DNA from: Collinsella sp. AF08-23
GTDB taxonomy: Bacteria; Actinomycetota; Coriobacteriia; Coriobacteriales; Coriobacteriaceae
NCBI RefSeq assembly: GCF_003479805.1
Contig: NZ_QUHV01000009.1
Span: 30,100 to 94,099 of the forward strand
Direction of reading: 5' to 3'
Length of the DNA: 64,000 bases
This document shows positions 49,066 through 58,099 of the stretch, in pieces; position 1 is the first letter of the stretch; each line of letters starts with the position of its first letter. Under the pieces are notes generated by a model. It saw only the letters and a list, made by a program, of their open reading frames with translations. It did no database searches and was not told the origin of the DNA. Made by a program: the position numbers and the translations under genes.

Positions 49066-51035
49066 CGACGCGCAAAGCGTCGGAGAATCGAGGTGAACAT
49101 GCTCGCCTCGGGCAGTTTCATGACAACCGCGGGCACAAACGTCACGATCAGGGACACGATACCCGCGACGGCGATATAGCCGACCGTCTTGAGAATGGGG
49201 GCGGCAACTGGACCCGTCGCCGACTGGATGATGATGGGGCCAAAAATCGACTGGAGGGCCTGCATCGCGCCCCAGCCAGCCACGGCGCCGATCCCACCCA
49301 AGATGAGCCCGAAGAACAGGCCCCGAGCCATGGTGCCGAGCATCAGCCCGTGGAGGCGCCTGCGCATCCACACCAACGTGATGACGATGGCGACGATGTA
49401 AAAGGCGCTCGTCGCAAATGCGATGACGGGCATGCCGCCGCCCAAGGCCACGCCGCCGCCCAAGGCGACCACGACGAGCGCAAGGGCGCCGAGCACGGTC
49501 GAGAAGGCATAGGGCTTCATGTCCATAAGGGCGGAGCAGCTCTTCTGGAGCAAGACGCATACGCCGTAAATGGGCAGCGCCGGAGCGAGCCAGCAAAGGT
49601 ATTCGCTCACCAGACTCACACCTTCGAGCCCGAATTTGCCCACGCAATACACCATATTGAGCGGCTCGCTGAACACGATGAGGTACAGCGCGAATGGGAT
49701 GAGGATGAAGAGCATCTGCGCGATGCCCCGGGCGACGCCCTCGCGCACGGCATCGTCATCGTGGCGCGCCGCGTCACGGGCGAGCTCGGTGTAGAGGGCG
49801 GTCGTGATGGGGACGGCGAACAGGGCGTAGGGCAGCGTGTACCACAGGCGCGAATAGGCCACCACCGAGGCGCCCGTCTCGGGTTGGACGTTCAGAGCAG
49901 CCGCATTCTGGACGCTGGCGGTTATGAAGGCGCAAACCGTCGCGGCGAGCGTGGGGATGCCCAGGGCCAGGGTCTTGCGCAGATTGGGGTCGGAGAAATC
50001 AACGTGCAGGCGCGGATGCACCCCGTGCTTTTTCAACGCGGGGATCTGGCACGCCATCTGGATGAACACGCCGAGCGTCGTACCCACGGCGAGCACAGTG
50101 ACGCTGATGATCTGGTCGACGTGGAGGACCTCGTCAAGGACGAAGAATGCGGCGAAACTCGCGATGACCACGACGTTATTCAACACCGGGGCGAAATTGC
50201 TCCAGAAGTAATCACGATGCGCATTGAGCACACCCGAGAACACCGAGCCCAGGCCATAGAACAGGATCTCGATAGCGAAAAAGCGGAAGAGGTAAATCGC
50301 CGTGTCCATCTGCCCGGTGTCGGCGCTCATGAACGATTGCGTCCAAATCACCGCAGGCGCGCCGATGGTGGCGACAACCGATGCGACGCCCAGCACGAGC
50401 AGCAGAATACCGAGAAGATTGCCCACGTACTCGTTGCCCGCCGCGACGCCACGTTCGCGGCGCACCTCGAGGTAGACCGGCAGGAACGCCGTGATGAGCA
50501 TGCCGCCGATCACAAGCTCATAGAGCATGCTTGGCAGGTTGTAGGCGATCTGATAGGAAGACGAGAGCAGGGACAGGCCGAGCGCGGCGCCCATCGCCCA
50601 CGTGCGCACGAAGCCGGTGAGACGGCTCACCAGGATGAGGGCGGTCATCATGCCCGCCGAGCGTCCAGCCTGCTCATAGTCGGACTGGCTAAGGTCGTCC
50701 TCCTCAACGGAGGTGTCTTGCGGCTCGGAAAGCTCGACTGAGGCGACAGGCTCGGGCTGAATCTCGTCGAATACGTTCGTCTCGTCAAATGCATCCATAG
50801 GCGCAGGCTCGAACCGGGGGGCAGGAGCGGCATCGCGTGAGGCCGCAGCACGCAGGAACACGGCAGTCTCATCGGGTGAGACGGGACGGTTTCCTCGCAT
50901 GGAGGAAGCACCCGCCTGAGCCGCCATGATGAATTGGGATGTCTCATCCGGGCGCTGAGGCGCGCGCGGATCGATTGTCGGGCGCTGCGCGAAGTGAGCT
51001 CCGGCCGGGCGTGACGCTTCGTCGTCGTGAGCCAT
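49062..51035 (-). CDS. murJ: Lipid II flippase MurJ
   Basis: A 657-residue membrane flippase with about 14 helices, starting with the MurJ signature GMMTALILVSRLTGFVRTWAMG at about residue 128. It moves lipid II across the membrane. The first 125 residues are an unusual hydrophilic cytoplasmic tail with three D-E-T-x-x-F motifs: Thr32 (PDETSQF), Thr57 (PDETAVF) and Thr86 (FDETNVF). These resemble phospho-threonine motifs of FHA-binding proteins such as GarA (ETTSVF). The start has GGGAGAGG. Downstream of ybaK (4 bp) and convergent with the racemase gene. Confidence 0.92.
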   Translation of the reverse strand: MAHDDEASRPAGAHFAQRPTIDPRAPQRPDETSQFIMAAQAGASSMRGNRPVSPDETAVFLRAAASRDAAPAPRFEPAPMDAFDETNVFDEIQPEPVASVELSEPQDTSVEEDDLSQSDYEQAGRSAGMMTALILVSRLTGFVRTWAMGAALGLSLLSSSYQIAYNLPSMLYELVIGGMLITAFLPVYLEVRRERGVAAGNEYVGNLLGILLLVLGVASVVATIGAPAVIWTQSFMSADTGQMDTAIYLFRFFAIEILFYGLGSVFSGVLNAHRDYFWSNFAPVLNNVVVIASFAAFFVLDEVLHVDQIISVTVLAVGTTLGVFIQMACQIPALKKHGVHPRLHVDFSDPNLRKTLALGIPTLAATVCAFITASVQNAAALNVQPETGASVVAYSRLWYTLPYALFAVPITTALYTELARDAARHDDDAVREGVARGIAQMLFILIPFALYLIVFSEPLNMVYCVGKFGLEGVSLVSEYLCWLAPALPIYGVCVLLQKSCSALMDMKPYAFSTVLGALALVVVALGGGVALGGGMPVIAFATSAFYIVAIVITLVWMRRRLHGLMLGTMARGLFFGLILGGIGAVAGWGAMQALQSIFGPIIIQSATGPVAAPILKTVGYIAVAGIVSLIVTFVPAVVMKLPEASMFTSILRRFARR

Positions 51036-51039
51036 GCGA

Positions 51040-51540
51040 CTACCTCTCCCTCACGATCGGGGCGACGATCGCCCCGGTGAATGCAATCAGGTCATCGGGC
51101 GCGAGCGCAAGTTGAACACCGCGTCGACCGCCCGAAATGAAAATTTCATCATACAACTGGCATGTCTCGTCAATGACAACGGGGAGGCGCTTCTTCATAC
51201 CCACAGGGGAGCATCCGCCCCTCACGTAGCCCGTGACATCGGTGAGCTGCTTGGTGGGGAGCATGGCAAGCGCCTTCTCCCCCGCCGCCCGAGCAGCCGC
51301 CTTGAAATCGAGCTCCCCCGCAACGGGCACGCAGCACACCACATGCGCGCCCGACGCGCCCAACGTGACGAGGGTCTTGAAGCCCTGGCCGGGATCCTCG
51401 CCCAGCTGCTCGGCTATCGCCTCGCCCAGGCCCCGCGCCTCCTCGCCATCGTCCTCATAGGTATGAACCGTGAAGGCGATACCGGCGCGCTCGAGTTCGC
51501 GCATCGCGTTGGTCTTCTGCAATTTGGCCGGCTTGGCCAT
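51040..51540 (-). CDS. ybaK: Cys-tRNA(Pro)/Cys-tRNA(Cys) deacylase
   Basis: A 166-residue YbaK/EbsC editing enzyme that removes mischarged Cys from tRNA-Pro. Family features: KTNAMRELERAGIAFTVHTYE at the start, KTLV and the conserved GYVRGGCSPVGMKK and DEIFISGGRRGVQL blocks. The start at 51540 has GGGAGG. It lies 4 bp upstream of murJ, so the two are likely co-transcribed, without an obvious functional link. Confidence 0.9.
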   Translation of the reverse strand: MAKPAKLQKTNAMRELERAGIAFTVHTYEDDGEEARGLGEAIAEQLGEDPGQGFKTLVTLGASGAHVVCCVPVAGELDFKAAARAAGEKALAMLPTKQLTDVTGYVRGGCSPVGMKKRLPVVIDETCQLYDEIFISGGRRGVQLALAPDDLIAFTGAIVAPIVRER

Positions 51541-51630
51541 AAACGACCTCCCAAGTTCCAAAAACGACGTGAGAAGGAGGGGTGCTCCGCTCGTCGAGGA
51601 TGCCTCAGATGCCCGAGATTACCGTGTAAG

Positions 51631-51662
51631 AGCTGCCGCGGGCGAGCACGCGAGCGGCAGCT
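51631..51662 (-). terminator. Hairpin downstream of uvrA
   Basis: A 9-bp perfect stem AGCTGCCGC/GCGGCAGCT with a 14-nt loop, 13 bp after uvrA. The T tract is poor (CTTAC), so termination is uncertain. Confidence 0.5.
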
Positions 51663-51674
51663 TGAACGTCAAGA

Positions 51675-54554
51675 TCAGGCACCAGGGATTGCCGCCATCC
51701 GCATGCGGTCGCGCTCGAGGAGGGGCTTGAGGAATGTGCCCGTGTAGCTCTTCTTGCACGCGGCGACCTTCTCGGGCGCGCCCGAGACCACAATGCGCCC
51801 ACCGCCGTTGCCGCCCTCGGGGCCGAGGTCGATGATGCGGTCGGCCACCTTGATCACGTCGAGGTTGTGCTCGATGACGAGCACCGTGTTGCCGGCGTCC
51901 ACCAAGCGCTGGAGCACGTCGACGAGTTGGCGCACATCCTCGAAGTGCAGGCCCGTGGTGGGCTCGTCCAGGATATAGAACGTCTTGCCCGTCTGCTTGC
52001 GGTGCAGTTCCTTGGCGAGCTTCACGCGCTGCGCCTCGCCACCGGAAAGCGTGGTGGCGGGCTGGCCCAAGCGCACGTAGCCCAGGCCGACATCGTAGAG
52101 GGTCTGCAGCTTGCGCTTGATCTGCGGGATGTTGCCAAAGAAGGCAAGCGCCTCGGTCACACTCATGTCGAGCACATCGGCGATGGTCTTGTTGCGGTAG
52201 CGCACCTCGAGTGTCTCGCGGTTGTAGCGCTTGCCGCCACAGACCTCGCACGGCACGTAGATATCGGGCAGGAAGTGCATCTCGATCTTGATCTGACCAT
52301 CGCCCTTGCATGCCTCGCAGCGACCGCCGGGCACGTTAAAGGAAAAGCGCCCAGGCGAGTAACCGCGCGCCTTGGACTCCGGCACGCTGGCGAACAGCGC
52401 GCGCAGATCATCCCACAGGCCGATATAGGTCGCAGGGTTGGAGCGCGGCGTGCGACCAATGGGACTCTGGTCGATATCGATGACCTTGTCGATTTGGTCG
52501 ATGCCCTCGAGGGTCTTGTACGGCCCCACCACGCGCGTCGAATGGTGCACCGCGTTGGTGAGGGCAGGAGCAATCGTATCTGTGACCAGCGAACTCTTGC
52601 CCGAACCCGAGACGCCCGTCACCACGGTGAGCGTGCCGAACTCGATCTGGGCGGAGACGTTCTTCAGGTTGTTCGCCTTGGCGCCCGTGATCTTGAGCGC
52701 GCCGCGCCCAGGATTGCGGCGCTCATCGGGAAGACGCACCATGCGCGCGCCCGTGAGGTAGGCTCCCGTGCAAGAATCCGGACAGGCCATGATCTCTTCC
52801 GGCGTGCCGGCGCACACCACCTTGCCGCCGTGTTCGCCCGCACCGGGCCCCATGTCGACCACGTAATCCGCGGCACGAATGGTGTCCTCGTCATGCTCGA
52901 CCACGATTACGGTATTCCCTAAGTCACGCAGACGCTCGAGCGTGGCGATGAGTCGTTCGTTGTCACGCTGGTGCAGGCCAATCGAGGGCTCGTCTAGGAT
53001 GTAGAGCACGCCCATGAGGCCGGCACCGATCTGCGTGGCCAGGCGGATGCGCTGGGCCTCGCCACCCGAGAGCGTGGCGGAGGCGCGGTCGAGGGTGAGG
53101 TAGTCAAGGCCGACGTCCACGAGGAAGCGCAGGCGCTCGATGATTTCCTTGACGATGGCACGGCCTATGAACGCCTCGCGCTCGGTGAGCTCGAGGCCCT
53201 TGAAGAACGCAAGCGACTCGCGGCAGCTCATGCAGCAGACCTCGTAAATGGACTTGCCGCCCACCGTGACGGCGAGCATCTCGGGGCGCAGGCGCGCTCC
53301 CTTGCAGGTGGTGCAGGGCTCCTCGCGGATATACCGCTCGAGCTTCGCCTTGGTGTTCTCGTTGGTGGTCTCGACATAACGCTCGTACAAAATGTTGCGC
53401 ACGCCGGAATACTTGGTGAACCAGTGCGTATCGCGGCCGTCCTGCGTGTGGTAGTCCACACGCATCTTCTTGTCACCCATGCCATCGAGGAACACTTTAC
53501 GCACGCGGGCGGGCAGATCCTTCCAAGGCGTGGCGGGGTCGACCTTCAGATGCAAGCACAGCGCACGGAAGATCTGCGGATAATAGTTCGATTTGCCGAA
53601 GAAGCTGCCGAACACGCCATCCTCGATGGAAAGGTTCGGGTCCTCGATGAGGGCCTCCGCGTCCACGACCTTCTTGAAGCCCAGGCCATCGCACTCGGGG
53701 CAGGCGCCATAGGGAGCGTTGAAGGAGAAGTCGCGCGGCTGCAGGTCGTCGATGGAATGCCCGTGCTCGGGGCAGGCGAGCGCGAGCGAGTAGGTGAGCA
53801 GGTCGCCTTCGGTGCCTTCCGGCGCGTCGCGATCGGGCAGCAGGTAAACGCTCACGTTGCCGTGAGCGAGCTTGGTCGCTTGCTCCACAGATTCCGCGAT
53901 GCGACCCAAGCTCGTGTCGCGGATCACGATGCGGTCCACCACGACCTCGATGGTGTGCTTGAACTTCTTATCGAGCTCGATGGTCTCGTCCAACCCGCGG
54001 ACCTCGCCGTCGATACGCACGCGCGAAAAGCCCTCGGCGCGCAGGTCCTCGAGCAGCTTGGCAAACTCGCCCTTGCGGCCTTGAACCACGGGGGCGAGCA
54101 CAAGGGCACGACGGCCCTGCCCTGCCTCGAGGATCTTGTCGGCAACCTGGTCGGTTGTCTGGCGCTCGATCTCGCGGCCGCACTCGGGACAATGCGGAAT
54201 ACCGATTCGCGCGTACAGAAGTCGCAGGTAGTCGTAGATCTCGGTGACGGTGCCCACGGTGGAACGGGGGTTCTTCGAGGTCGTTTTCTGGTCGATGGAG
54301 ACCGCCGGCGACAGGCCGTCGATGGAGTCGAGATCCGGCTTGTCCATCTGACCCAGGAACTGGCGGGCGTAGCTGGACAGCGATTCGACATAGCGGCGCT
54401 GTCCCTCGGCATAGATGGTATCGAAGGCGAGGCTCGACTTACCCGAACCGGAAAGGCCCGTGATCACCACGAGCTTGTCGCGCGGGATTTCGACATCGAT
54501 ATCCTGCAGGTTGTGCTCGCGGGCGCCTTTGATGACGATGGAGGAATCAGACAT
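51675..54554 (-). CDS. uvrA: UvrABC system protein A
   Basis: A 959-residue damage-recognition ATPase with two ABC modules. N-terminal P-loop [12 protein letters not shown], second [11 protein letters not shown], two signature LSGGEAQR motifs, and zinc fingers with CxxC pairs (CPEC, CTTC, CEAC, CEVC). Length is normal. A weak GAAC-containing half site lies just upstream on the minus strand (TAGAACATATCCGA), reminiscent of an actinobacterial SOS box but with a poor second half. Confidence 0.97.
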   Translation of the reverse strand: MSDSSIVIKGAREHNLQDIDVEIPRDKLVVITGLSGSGKSSLAFDTIYAEGQRRYVESLSSYARQFLGQMDKPDLDSIDGLSPAVSIDQKTTSKNPRSTVGTVTEIYDYLRLLYARIGIPHCPECGREIERQTTDQVADKILEAGQGRRALVLAPVVQGRKGEFAKLLEDLRAEGFSRVRIDGEVRGLDETIELDKKFKHTIEVVVDRIVIRDTSLGRIAESVEQATKLAHGNVSVYLLPDRDAPEGTEGDLLTYSLALACPEHGHSIDDLQPRDFSFNAPYGACPECDGLGFKKVVDAEALIEDPNLSIEDGVFGSFFGKSNYYPQIFRALCLHLKVDPATPWKDLPARVRKVFLDGMGDKKMRVDYHTQDGRDTHWFTKYSGVRNILYERYVETTNENTKAKLERYIREEPCTTCKGARLRPEMLAVTVGGKSIYEVCCMSCRESLAFFKGLELTEREAFIGRAIVKEIIERLRFLVDVGLDYLTLDRASATLSGGEAQRIRLATQIGAGLMGVLYILDEPSIGLHQRDNERLIATLERLRDLGNTVIVVEHDEDTIRAADYVVDMGPGAGEHGGKVVCAGTPEEIMACPDSCTGAYLTGARMVRLPDERRNPGRGALKITGAKANNLKNVSAQIEFGTLTVVTGVSGSGKSSLVTDTIAPALTNAVHHSTRVVGPYKTLEGIDQIDKVIDIDQSPIGRTPRSNPATYIGLWDDLRALFASVPESKARGYSPGRFSFNVPGGRCEACKGDGQIKIEMHFLPDIYVPCEVCGGKRYNRETLEVRYRNKTIADVLDMSVTEALAFFGNIPQIKRKLQTLYDVGLGYVRLGQPATTLSGGEAQRVKLAKELHRKQTGKTFYILDEPTTGLHFEDVRQLVDVLQRLVDAGNTVLVIEHNLDVIKVADRIIDLGPEGGNGGGRIVVSGAPEKVAACKKSYTGTFLKPLLERDRMRMAAIPGA

Positions 54555-54749
54555 GGAAGGTCCTTATCTGACGTGAATTCGGATATGTTCTATGGACACA
54601 TTCGTATCCGACCCTTTAGTGTACCGCCACCGCGGCGCACGCCTGTTCGCTTGGAGAGAGCCCACGTTTCCTGCACGCTTTGTTCGATTTGGCGGGGTGC
54701 TCGATAGCCCCAAGACCGCAATCCTCGGCGCGGGCCCGGCACGAAGAGC

Positions 54750-54777
54750 AAAACGGCCCGGGATCGTTCCCGGGCCG
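54750..54777 (-). terminator. Terminator downstream of the short-chain dehydrogenase
   Basis: A 10-bp perfect stem CGGCCCGGGA/TCCCGGGCCG with a 4-nt loop, followed by TTTTG on the minus strand. Confidence 0.8.
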
Positions 54778-54864
54778 CTGAGTCGCCTGTATGGTTATGC
54801 GCGCTGCAAATGGGCGCTCTTAGCGCACGTAACCGCTAAGTGTGGACGTGCCTGCGAGGTGCGC

Positions 54865-55614
54865 TTAGCTGCGAGCAGCACCATCAACGGGAATGACCGC
54901 GCCGGTCACGTAGGAACTCATGTCGCTCGCCAAGTAGACAAAGGCATTGGCGACGTCCTCGGGCTCGCCGATACGACCGAGCGGGATGGTGGCGATGAGC
55001 GGCTTGATGACCTCTTCGGGCAGTGCGGCAACCATATCGGTCTTAGTGACGCCAGGGGCAACGGCGTTCACACGGATGCCCTTGGGGGCAAGCTCGCGAG
55101 ACAGGCTCTGCGTGAGGCCGTTGACGGCGTACTTGGAGGTCGGATACCCACAGCCGGAGGGCTGACCGTACTTGGAGACCATGGAGCTGGTGGTGGTGAT
55201 GGTGCCGCCGTGACCCGCTTCGATCATGAGCTGGGCGCCGGCGCGGCAACCGTTGAAGACCGCGGTTACGTTGAGGTCCATGACCTTCTGCCATTCGTCG
55301 GCGGTGTAATCGAGCAGCGGGGTGGACTGGGAGATGCCGGCGTTGTTGACGATCGTGTCGACGCCGCCCATGTCCTCGGCGGCGGCGTGGAACGCCTCGG
55401 TCACGGCGTCGAGGGAGGCGAGGTCGCACGTGCGGCCCCAGACCTTGGCTTCGGGATACGTAGCGAGCAGCTGATCGACCGCGTGATTGGCCGTCTCCTG
55501 ACGAGAACCGAACACGGTCACGGAAGCGCCCTCCTCAATGAAGCGGGCCGCGATGGCGTAGCCGATACCGCGAGTGCCGCCGGTGATGATTGCCTTCTTG
55601 CCTTCGAGCAACAT
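54865..55614 (-). CDS. SDR oxidoreductase, BaiA-like hydroxysteroid dehydrogenase candidate
   Basis: A 249-residue classical short-chain dehydrogenase. Cofactor motif TGGTRGIG (11-18), NNAG (90-93), and catalytic Ser143/144, Tyr157 and Lys161 (GYPTSKYAV) are present. Many segments coincide with the bile-acid 3-alpha-hydroxysteroid dehydrogenase BaiA: IITGGTRGIG, YPE, DL-S-DAV, NVT-VFNG, GYP-SK, IRV-VAPGV-TDM and a C-terminal DGA-R. Arg38 after the second strand suggests NADP(H), whereas BaiA has Glu there and uses NAD(H). Fatty-acid reductase FabG is the main alternative. It stands alone with its own terminator. Confidence 0.75.
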   Translation of the reverse strand: MLLEGKKAIITGGTRGIGYAIAARFIEEGASVTVFGSRQETANHAVDQLLATYPEAKVWGRTCDLASLDAVTEAFHAAAEDMGGVDTIVNNAGISQSTPLLDYTADEWQKVMDLNVTAVFNGCRAGAQLMIEAGHGGTITTTSSMVSKYGQPSGCGYPTSKYAVNGLTQSLSRELAPKGIRVNAVAPGVTKTDMVAALPEEVIKPLIATIPLGRIGEPEDVANAFVYLASDMSSYVTGAVIPVDGAARS

Positions 55615-55901
55615 AGCGTGCTCCCCTTTCGAATACGGGGCGCACCCTATGCTCGGCGCCCATCTTTTCCACTATAGCGAATAGCCCGTACAGGGAACGC
55701 CGCTTTGTCTCCCTACGGCAAGCCGTCCCTCGGCAGACGGTCAAACAGGTCGCGCGGGGAGCATGCACCCGATTGGGAATGACGGCCTGAAGAAACATCA
55801 GATCCTCGCGGCTTCTCGGCGCAAAACCTGGAGCCAATCGGATGCGAATCGCTTCGGGGTACAATGGAAAAAGTTATGCATCATGAGGAAAGGATGCGCA
55901 C

Positions 55902-56750
55902 ATGAGCTGTGAGCACGCAACCGCGGCGGGCGGACAGTCCGCGCCGCAGGAATTTGAGGAGAACAACCTGTCCGAGGTCAAGCGCGTTATCGCCGTGCTT
56001 TCCGGCAAAGGCGGCGTTGGAAAGTCCCTTGTGACGGGGTCTCTCGCCGTTGAGCTGGCACGTGGCGGCCACAAGGTCGGCATTTTGGATGCCGATATCA
56101 CCGGCCCGTCTATCCCCAAGATGTTCGGCATGAGCGGTCGCCACGCCATGGGCCTGGGCAACCTGCTACTGCCCGAGATTTCCGAGCACGGCGTAAAGGT
56201 CATGTCGAGCAACCTCCTGCTTAAAAACGAGACCGATCCCGTTCTTTGGCGCGGCCCCGTGATCGCCGGCGCCATCCGCCAATTCTGGAGTGAGACCTCC
56301 TGGGGCCCGCTCGACTATCTGCTCGTCGACATGCCTCCCGGCACCGCCGACGTCGCCCTCACCGTTTTCCAATCCCTTCCCGTCGACGGCATCGTTATCG
56401 TGACGAGCCCGCAGGATCTCGTCTCCATGATCGTTGCCAAGGCCGTCAACATGGCAGAGAAGATGAACATCCCGGTCCTTGGCGTGGTCGAGAACATGAG
56501 CTACGTGGAGTGCCCCGATTGCGGCAAGAAAATCGAGGTCTTTGGGCCCAGCAAGCTTGACGCCGTTGCCGAGCAATACGGCCTCGAGGTCCTCGGCCGT
56601 CTTCCCATCAATCCCGCCCTCGCCGCCGCCTGCGACGCGGGCTCCATCGAGGCCGATCTGCCATCGGGCCTCCTTCCCCGCGCGCTTGCCAAGGTCAGCG
56701 AAATGCCGGAGCACGTGGAACCCGCCGACTCCGGCGAAGCCTCGGCGTAA
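55902..56750 (+). CDS. Mrp/NBP35-type iron-sulfur carrier ATPase
   Basis: A 282-residue P-loop ATPase of the Mrp/ApbC family, thought to carry and deliver iron-sulfur clusters. It has the deviant Walker A GKGGVGKSLVT, DADITGPSIPKMFG and the CxxC motif (VECPDCGKK) near the C-terminus, which binds the bridging cluster. The start has AAGGA upstream. A likely -10 element TACAAT lies about 40 bases before the start. Followed 5 bp later by two flavoprotein genes on the same strand. Confidence 0.92.
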   Translation: MSCEHATAAGGQSAPQEFEENNLSEVKRVIAVLSGKGGVGKSLVTGSLAVELARGGHKVGILDADITGPSIPKMFGMSGRHAMGLGNLLLPEISEHGVKVMSSNLLLKNETDPVLWRGPVIAGAIRQFWSETSWGPLDYLLVDMPPGTADVALTVFQSLPVDGIVIVTSPQDLVSMIVAKAVNMAEKMNIPVLGVVENMSYVECPDCGKKIEVFGPSKLDAVAEQYGLEVLGRLPINPALAAACDAGSIEADLPSGLLPRALAKVSEMPEHVEPADSGEASA

Positions 56751-56755
56751 CAACC

Positions 56756-58099
56756 GTGGGCGTGGACAAGCGGACGAAGAACGGCGACGTCATCTACGAC
56801 GTCGCCATCATCGGCGGAGGCGCAAGTGGGCTCGCCGCGGCGATCACCGCAGCGCGCGCCGGCGCCCGCTGCTGCATCGTGGAGGCAGACGTCGAGGCGG
56901 GTTTGGGTATCCTCGCCACCGGCAACGGCCGCTGCAATATCTCCAATGCCAGGCTGGCACCCCGGCATTTCTTGCATGAAGATGCGGCACGAGCCATGTT
57001 CGGTGCGCACGCAGAGCGGGATATCGCCGACTTTTTCGAGCGTCTGGGGCTCATGCTCGCCGAGGAAGGCGAAGGGCGCCTCTACCCCGTGACACGTCGG
57101 GCCGAATCCGTACGCGATGTACTCCTCAACGCATGCAGTCGTCTCGGGGTCGACATTCTCACCTGTGCAACCGTCTCGCACGCAGCTCCATGCACGTCTC
57201 CATCCGGCTATTGGGACCTCACATTGAGCGTTCCCGCTGCCGCACTCTCGTTCAAGCAGGGGCGCGATGCCAAGGCTCGCGTTCGCAACGCGCGCAAGGC
57301 ACTCGCCGTTGCAGAGCGCACCGAACGGACGCTCCATGCTCGACGGGTCATCATCGCGGTCGGCGGGCGCTCGGCATCCACGTGCGAGGTCTTCCGCCTT
57401 GCACACCTCAATGAAATTCCCGTCCTATGTCCCATCGCCTGCGAAATCGATTCCAACGCACCAGGCGCGACACGGCACGCACTCGCCCTCGAGCATCTCG
57501 ACGGGCTGAGGGTCGAAGGCGCGCTTTCGCTCATGCGCGAGGGCGCCGTCATTGCGTCCGAGGCAGGCGAGGTCCTCTTCCGCCCCTATGGCATCTCCGG
57601 AATAGCGGCGCTCAACCTCTCCCGGAGGATCGAGCCCGGTGACATCATCGAACTCGACCTCTTTCCCAGCCTGGGCCAAGCCGACATGACCGAGCTCCTC
57701 CGCTCGCGCGCCAGCAGCATCGGGTCGTGCTGCGGCGATGCATCGTGGTTCGACGGCTTGGTCGCCCGTCCTCTTGCGTCTCTGCTTTGCGCCATGCTCA
57801 ACGACTCCGCCGATCCCATGGCACACGCCGCCACCCTCCTTCACCACCTGCGCTTCCGCGTCCATGGAACGACGGAACATGCACAAGCGCACATACACCG
57901 CGGCGGCATCCCCCTTTCGTCCGTAAACCTCGAGACGTGCGGCATTGTGAGCTTTCACGACGGAACATCTCCCAGCGGCCTCTTCGCATGTGGAGAGGCG
58001 CTGGATATGGATGCCGATTGCGGAGGTTACAACCTCGCATGGGCATGGGCGTCGGGCATGCGTGCGGGCCTGTGCGCCTCGAAAGGAACTTCATGCTAG
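56756..58099 (+). CDS. HI0933-family NAD(P)/FAD-dependent oxidoreductase
   Basis: A 447-residue flavoprotein. The N-terminal Rossmann motif is VAIIGGGASGLAAAI, followed by GNGRCNISN (family marker), and the C-terminal FACGEALDMDADCGGYNL completes the FAD site. HI0933-like proteins have no firmly known reaction; some act on dehydro-lipids or reduce substrates unknown. The start is GTG with no clear ribosome binding site, 5 bp after the Mrp gene, so translation is probably coupled. Overlaps the next gene by 7 bp. Confidence 0.8.
   Translation: MGVDKRTKNGDVIYDVAIIGGGASGLAAAITAARAGARCCIVEADVEAGLGILATGNGRCNISNARLAPRHFLHEDAARAMFGAHAERDIADFFERLGLMLAEEGEGRLYPVTRRAESVRDVLLNACSRLGVDILTCATVSHAAPCTSPSGYWDLTLSVPAAALSFKQGRDAKARVRNARKALAVAERTERTLHARRVIIAVGGRSASTCEVFRLAHLNEIPVLCPIACEIDSNAPGATRHALALEHLDGLRVEGALSLMREGAVIASEAGEVLFRPYGISGIAALNLSRRIEPGDIIELDLFPSLGQADMTELLRSRASSIGSCCGDASWFDGLVARPLASLLCAMLNDSADPMAHAATLLHHLRFRVHGTTEHAQAHIHRGGIPLSSVNLETCGIVSFHDGTSPSGLFACGEALDMDADCGGYNLAWAWASGMRAGLCASKGTSC

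Noticed and set aside
54565..54605. A possible SOS box upstream of uvrA (TAGAACATATCCGA)
   Set aside because: Only the left half matches the actinobacterial GAAC-N4-GTTC pattern; uvrB has no such site at its promoter, so it is not called.
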